From Lachnospiraceae bacterium UBA3638 (lineage in GTDB: Bacteria > Bacillota > Clostridia > Lachnospirales > Lachnospiraceae): 17,067 bases of DNA. The position numbers were made by a program, and so were the translations under genes. Every line of letters begins with the position of its first letter. Position 1 is the stretch's first letter. Where the stretch lies: assembly GCA_002373595.1 (NCBI GenBank), contig DFKT01000095.1:1-17067 (forward strand), given 5' to 3'. Positions 13,789-17,067 of the stretch are shown here, one piece after another. Below the pieces are notes generated by a model. That model saw nothing but the letters and a program-made list of their open reading frames with translations, did no database searches and had not been told where the DNA came from.

Positions 13789-15624
13789 TTACTCCTGAAT
13801 ACTCTCAAGCTTAAGAACCTCAAATCCTTCAGCCTTACCTTTGAGCTTGATCGTAGCTCCGAGTGAAGTAAATGTGATGCGGTCTCCAAGTTCGTCAGCT
13901 ACTGCGCGGCTGATATATACGCATCCGCCGGGAGCATTTGCCTCGAGTCTTGCAGCAGTATTTACTGTATCACCTATCGCAGTATAGTCCATGTGCTTGG
14001 AAGCACCCATATTTCCGACGACAGCTTTACCGAAGTTGACACCGACTCCTACGCGGAGCTCCTCTCCGATCTCAGCCTTCAGCTCATCGGATACTCTCGC
14101 TGCCCCCTCTACGATCTCCCATGCAGTCTTAACCGCATTATATACAGCATCTTCCTGAGGAAGAGGTGCGCCCCAGAATGCCATCATCGCATCTCCGACG
14201 AATTTATCAAGTGTTCCTTTATTTCTCTCAACACAGTCGCTCGCCATCGTGAGATACTTATTCAAGATGAATACGACCTTCTCGGGATCGAGTCTCTCGG
14301 ACATAGTGGTAAATCCTCTGACATCGACAAAGAGTACAGCGATATCACAAACCTTACCTCCGAGTGACAGGCTCTCCATTCCCTCCTTCATGATCTCCTT
14401 AACGATCTCGGGAGCGACATATCTCTCAAATGTCCTGGTTACCTGCTGTTTCTCTATTACGGACTTGATATAATGCGCCACTATCGAAATGACATAGAGT
14501 ATCAGTATCGCAGCCGGTATCCATAAGGGATGGACGATCAGTCCCGCTCTGTATGCAGCATAATCCACTCCGATAAAGAGTACGATAAGACCTGCGCCGA
14601 GGGCTCCCGCTTTCTTTACATCGCTCTTAATGAACAGAAAGAAAGATACTAAGCAGATCACAAGGAGTATTATCCTCTGTGCGATATCAGGGAGCTCAGT
14701 CTTGTAATCGGCATCTATTATCGCTCTTACGACATTAGCCTGGAATTCAACACCGTACATCTGACGTGCACGGTCTATTGGCGTAAAATACTGATCCTGA
14801 AGACCTACGGCATAGGGTCCGATGAAGACTATCTTGCCCGCGAAGTAATCAGGTGACACCTCACCCTCTATAAGGTCTGCAATGGAAACCTGATCATAGA
14901 ATGCGCCGGGACCTCCGACATATGATACATAGAAATGTCCGTGTGAGTCCGTCTTGGGCGGCTGCACAGTCTCTCCTATGCTCTCCAAATACTTCTTTGC
15001 AGTCTCATATGCCATCGAGTAAATGCGTCCGTCAGCATCTCCGTAGCCCTCGCCCGGAGTGATATACAGAAGTGCATGACGAAGTACCATATCTGTGTCA
15101 TACATCGCATTGATGTGACCTACAGTGGTAACCTTCCTCAACGCATCAAATGATTCATCATAAGCGAGTACCTTATAGCGGTTGAAGTAGAAGTTTCCGT
15201 TATCGTCCTCCTCCGCTACGGTTCCTATCGTTGCGGATCCCGCAGTGACTACATTGCCAAGAGCTTCCGCTGCTGCAGCAAGCCTTGCATCCGCTGCAGG
15301 GTCGGTCTCACCTGTATAAAGCGTATCTATTGCGATCACGGCCGGTCTCTCATCTTCCGGTGCTTCCGCTATCATTTCAAGAGCCGAAGCCATGATATTT
15401 CTGTCCCAGGTCTGATATGCGCCCAGCCTCTCAAAGGCTTCCTCATCGATACCTATGACCACTATACGATCCTCGTATGCCGGCTGCTGATATATCGCAT
15501 CCTGCATCCAATGATCCGCTCTTCTGAGCATGCTCCCCGATACCAGTATCGTTACGATGACTGCCGAGAGTATCGTGAGTATCAGACTCCTGTACTTCTT
15601 ATCGATCTTGTTAATCAGTCCCAT
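13789..15624 (-). CDS. CHASE2 sensor adenylate cyclase, class III
   Basis: A 611-residue membrane receptor cyclase that should make cAMP from ATP. Residues ~13-32 form a first helix; ~35-310 are an extracytoplasmic CHASE2 sensor (VVIGIDEEAFERLG, then IVFIGPYAVGLQDQYFTP, the usual end of this domain); three helices at ~315-385; then the catalytic domain at ~425-605. Metal-binding Asp434 (FVDVRGFT) and Asp478 (DKFVGDAMMAFWG), the adenine-specific Lys474, Asn555 and Arg559 (TVNTAARLE) are all present. The second base-selecting position is Thr548 (MDYTAIGD) rather than Asp, which marks the class IIIb group. The ATG has AAAGAGGTT upstream. A strong promoter lies ~160 nt upstream, with an NHL-gene remnant between. 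The ligand is unknown. Confidence 0.93.
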   Translation of the reverse strand: MGLINKIDKKYRSLILTILSAVIVTILVSGSMLRRADHWMQDAIYQQPAYEDRIVVIGIDEEAFERLGAYQTWDRNIMASALEMIAEAPEDERPAVIAIDTLYTGETDPAADARLAAAAEALGNVVTAGSATIGTVAEEDDNGNFYFNRYKVLAYDESFDALRKVTTVGHINAMYDTDMVLRHALLYITPGEGYGDADGRIYSMAYETAKKYLESIGETVQPPKTDSHGHFYVSYVGGPGAFYDQVSIADLIEGEVSPDYFAGKIVFIGPYAVGLQDQYFTPIDRARQMYGVEFQANVVRAIIDADYKTELPDIAQRIILLVICLVSFFLFIKSDVKKAGALGAGLIVLFIGVDYAAYRAGLIVHPLWIPAAILILYVISIVAHYIKSVIEKQQVTRTFERYVAPEIVKEIMKEGMESLSLGGKVCDIAVLFVDVRGFTTMSERLDPEKVVFILNKYLTMASDCVERNKGTLDKFVGDAMMAFWGAPLPQEDAVYNAVKTAWEIVEGAARVSDELKAEIGEELRVGVGVNFGKAVVGNMGASKHMDYTAIGDTVNTAARLEANAPGGCVYISRAVADELGDRITFTSLGATIKLKGKAEGFEVLKLESIQE

Positions 15625-15636
15625 GCCAACCTCTTT

Positions 15637-15822
15637 CTACAGCGGGAATACAAATACCTGTCTTGCAAAATAGTCACAGACACATACCGATCCGTCAGAT
15701 CCTACGGCTACACCCTGAGGGCAGATGAATGTCGCCTGCTTGCCGTTTTCTTCTTCAAATCGAAAGAAAGTCCCCAATTTCCAACATATTATTATACCAA
15801 ACAGCGTACTAACGGACAACAT
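15637..15822 (-). pseudogene. 3' remnant of an NHL-repeat beta-propeller gene
   Basis: The last ~35 codons of the open frame read as one NHL blade: ICPQGVAVGSDGSVCVCDYF then ARQVFVF, matching the pattern P.GVAVd.dGsvyVaDyfn.qv.vF. The stop codon is followed at once by the Shine-Dalgarno of the cyclase, as expected for a genuine upstream operon gene. Everything 5' is missing: the frame has only an ATG at 15822 that overlaps the -35 of a strong promoter, so it should not be in the mRNA. The homology itself begins around 15765. I read this as the tail of a secreted or membrane-linked propeller protein whose 5' part was deleted. It could instead be a transcribed leader with no product. Confidence 0.6.
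15791..15819 (-). promoter_or_regulatory. Strong extended -10 promoter of the cyclase operon
   Basis: On the minus strand TTGTCC (15814-15819), exactly 17 nt, and TATAAT (15791-15796) preceded by TGG (extended -10). Predicted start is near 15784, giving a leader of about 160 nt that runs through the NHL remnant before the cyclase ATG. Confidence 0.75.
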
Positions 15823-15833
15823 ATAATAAGAAA

Positions 15834-15867
15834 GAAAAAACCGAGCGGGCTGTGCGAGCCCGCTCGG
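15834..15867 (-). terminator. Strong intrinsic terminator of the surface protein gene
   Basis: A perfect 11-bp G+C-rich stem (15841-15851 with 15857-15867), 5-nt loop, followed on the minus strand by TTTTTTCTTTCTT. It lies 23 nt after the stop codon and insulates the cyclase promoter just downstream. Confidence 0.95.
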
Positions 15868-15890
15868 TCATTTCGGATTACAATTACTTA

Positions 15891-17067
15891 TTAGGTGTAA
15901 CTTATAAGTCCGCTGGCATCGATGGTTATAGTATGGCCGTCATCAAGTGTGATCGTAACAGGGCCTCCGTTTGCACCGGTAACATTACCACCATTTGAAC
16001 TAATCGTTCCCGAATAAGAAGTCTGCGTAGTGTTTTGTGCATTCAATCCGGAGACCGTTATTATACTCTTACCTCCCTGTGTAGGATCAGGTGCCACGGT
16101 TATAGTCGCCGTCGATTGCATCGCAGCCTGACCGCCGTTAGGCGTGTAGCTAACTGTATAATTGGTAGGTTTAGTATATCCACTTGTAATAGCTCTAACT
16201 GCAGCATCGGCACTAGGCGTGGAAACTACTGTTCCGTTTGCGGCTGTTTTCGATATTGTGAAATCGTTAGCCGTTATGGTCGATCCGTTTCCTGCATTCG
16301 TAATAGCTTTAAGTCCATAATCCGCTAACCCCATAGAGTTTGCTGCCGTTGCCGTCACATTTACAACTGCCCCGTTCTGTGGCTGGAACATTCCAAGGTT
16401 AACATTAGAAGTAAATCCACTTGTCAATCTAACCGGAAGATCATAAGTTCCGCTTGCTGCAGTAAGAGTATCGTTACCTGAATCAAAAGATCCAACCGTA
16501 TTTCCATTTGCATCGGTTATGGTATAGGTTCCGTTTCCATTGTCAGTCGCGGTAAGATTGGTACCTGCCGCATACGGTCCTAAAGATCCCTGCTGACCAT
16601 TCTGATTGGTATTAGTGTTTCCCGAACTCTGCTGGTTATCGTTCTTATGCTCTTCCTCATAGAGCTTAGCAAGCTTAGCTTCCTCATCAAGCTGGTTAGG
16701 GCTTCTGCCTTCCTTCTCTCCGAACTGGAGGTAATGCTCGAGGAGTGCATACTTATCATTTCCGACTGCAGAAGCTACATCGGGATATCTATTAGCATAG
16801 TATGCAGGATCGAAGAGGTCTCCGTTGGTCACAAGGATATTTCCGCTGGTAGGATACTCATACGCGATATATTCCTGTACTCTCTCCTTCGCAGTACCTG
16901 CTACCTTGACTGTCTCTTCCTCTTCCTCTTCCTCAGCCTGTCCGGTCTCATCGCCGTTTCCGTCATCGTTTCCGTCGTCATTTCCGGTATTGCCTTCATC
17001 GCCGGATCCGCTGCCGGGCTGCGTATTCTGTGAGCTTTCTCCGTTTCCGTTATCTCCGGTCTCATCT
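15891..17067 (-). CDS. Large Asn/Thr/Gly-rich probable surface protein, C-terminal part
   Basis: The frame is open to the right edge, giving at least 391 residues; the N-terminus and any signal peptide are outside. In order within the fragment: a Gly/Asp/Asn/Ser low-complexity stretch (1-43), a run of seven Glu (45-51), a short helical part, a module reading FDPAYYANRYPDVASAVG then LLEHYLQFGEKEGRSPN (~83-125), as found in repeats of bacterial surface proteins, a charged linker, and ~250 residues rich in Asn, Thr, Ser, Gly with beta-type patterns (NGNGTYTITDANGN, TITVAPDP, VTITLDDGHTITID). The C-terminus shows no LPXTG, membrane helix or SH3/SLH anchor. A GTG at 16832 is internal, not a start. 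Function unknown; a secreted or wall-associated role is inferred from composition. Confidence 0.8.
   Translation of the reverse strand, partial: DETGDNGNGESSQNTQPGSGSGDEGNTGNDDGNDDGNGDETGQAEEEEEEETVKVAGTAKERVQEYIAYEYPTSGNILVTNGDLFDPAYYANRYPDVASAVGNDKYALLEHYLQFGEKEGRSPNQLDEEAKLAKLYEEEHKNDNQQSSGNTNTNQNGQQGSLGPYAAGTNLTATDNGNGTYTITDANGNTVGSFDSGNDTLTAASGTYDLPVRLTSGFTSNVNLGMFQPQNGAVVNVTATAANSMGLADYGLKAITNAGNGSTITANDFTISKTAANGTVVSTPSADAAVRAITSGYTKPTNYTVSYTPNGGQAAMQSTATITVAPDPTQGGKSIITVSGLNAQNTTQTSYSGTISSNGGNVTGANGGPVTITLDDGHTITIDASGLISYT

Overview
The window reads as a chromosomal stretch of a Gram-positive Clostridia-type bacterium (Bacillota), most likely a member of the Lachnospiraceae. This rests on family content (a DUF5688 protein, a YqeG-aroE-aroQ-aroK-efp gene run, a moxR/DUF58/transglutaminase operon, an NADP-type glutamate dehydrogenase), on AGGAGG-type ribosome binding sites, and on intrinsic terminators with T-runs. 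The taxonomic call is an inference; no rRNA or other marker is present. Most genes are on the minus strand. Only two are on the plus strand: a small membrane protein and mgtE.

Layout from left to right. (1) The 5' part of gdhA (minus, cut by the left edge), with an operator-like dyad upstream. (2) A minus-strand unit of tRNA-Arg(CCG) followed by a membrane-anchored double-SH3b protein, driven by a near-consensus promoter. (3) A DUF5688 gene with its own strong terminator. (4) A compact minus operon yqeG-aroE-aroQ-aroK-efp: a HAD phosphatase, three enzymes of the shikimate pathway joined by 1-4 nt overlaps, then elongation factor P and a terminator. (5) A lone plus-strand gene for a 114-residue two-helix membrane protein, which overlaps tail-to-tail with the next operon. 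(6) A minus operon moxR-DUF58-transglutaminase, a widespread but poorly understood envelope-associated triad. (7) mgtE on the plus strand (Mg2+ transporter/channel), ending 2 bp from its convergent neighbour. (8) A minus operon with an NHL-repeat gene remnant, a CHASE2-class III adenylate cyclase and a GT39-like membrane glycosyltransferase, behind a strong extended -10 promoter. (9) A very strong terminator and the 3' part of a large Asn/Thr/Gly-rich probable surface protein that runs off the right edge.

The metabolic genes form an aromatic precursor block (shikimate steps 3-5) tied to translation (efp). The other blocks concern the cell envelope: SH3b protein, transglutaminase triad, GT39 enzyme, surface protein. 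The cyclase gives a possible second-messenger input from an extracellular CHASE2 sensor.

The most distinctive sequence-level observations are: three transcription units (yqeG, the small membrane protein, mgtE) whose TATAAT boxes lie only 7-11 nt before the start codon with no Shine-Dalgarno, predicting leaderless or near-leaderless mRNAs; a decayed NHL-propeller gene just upstream of the cyclase; a convergent 101-bp gene overlap; and a histone-tail-like Ala/Lys-rich N-terminus on glutamate dehydrogenase. No CRISPR array, insertion sequence, phage or defence system was seen.
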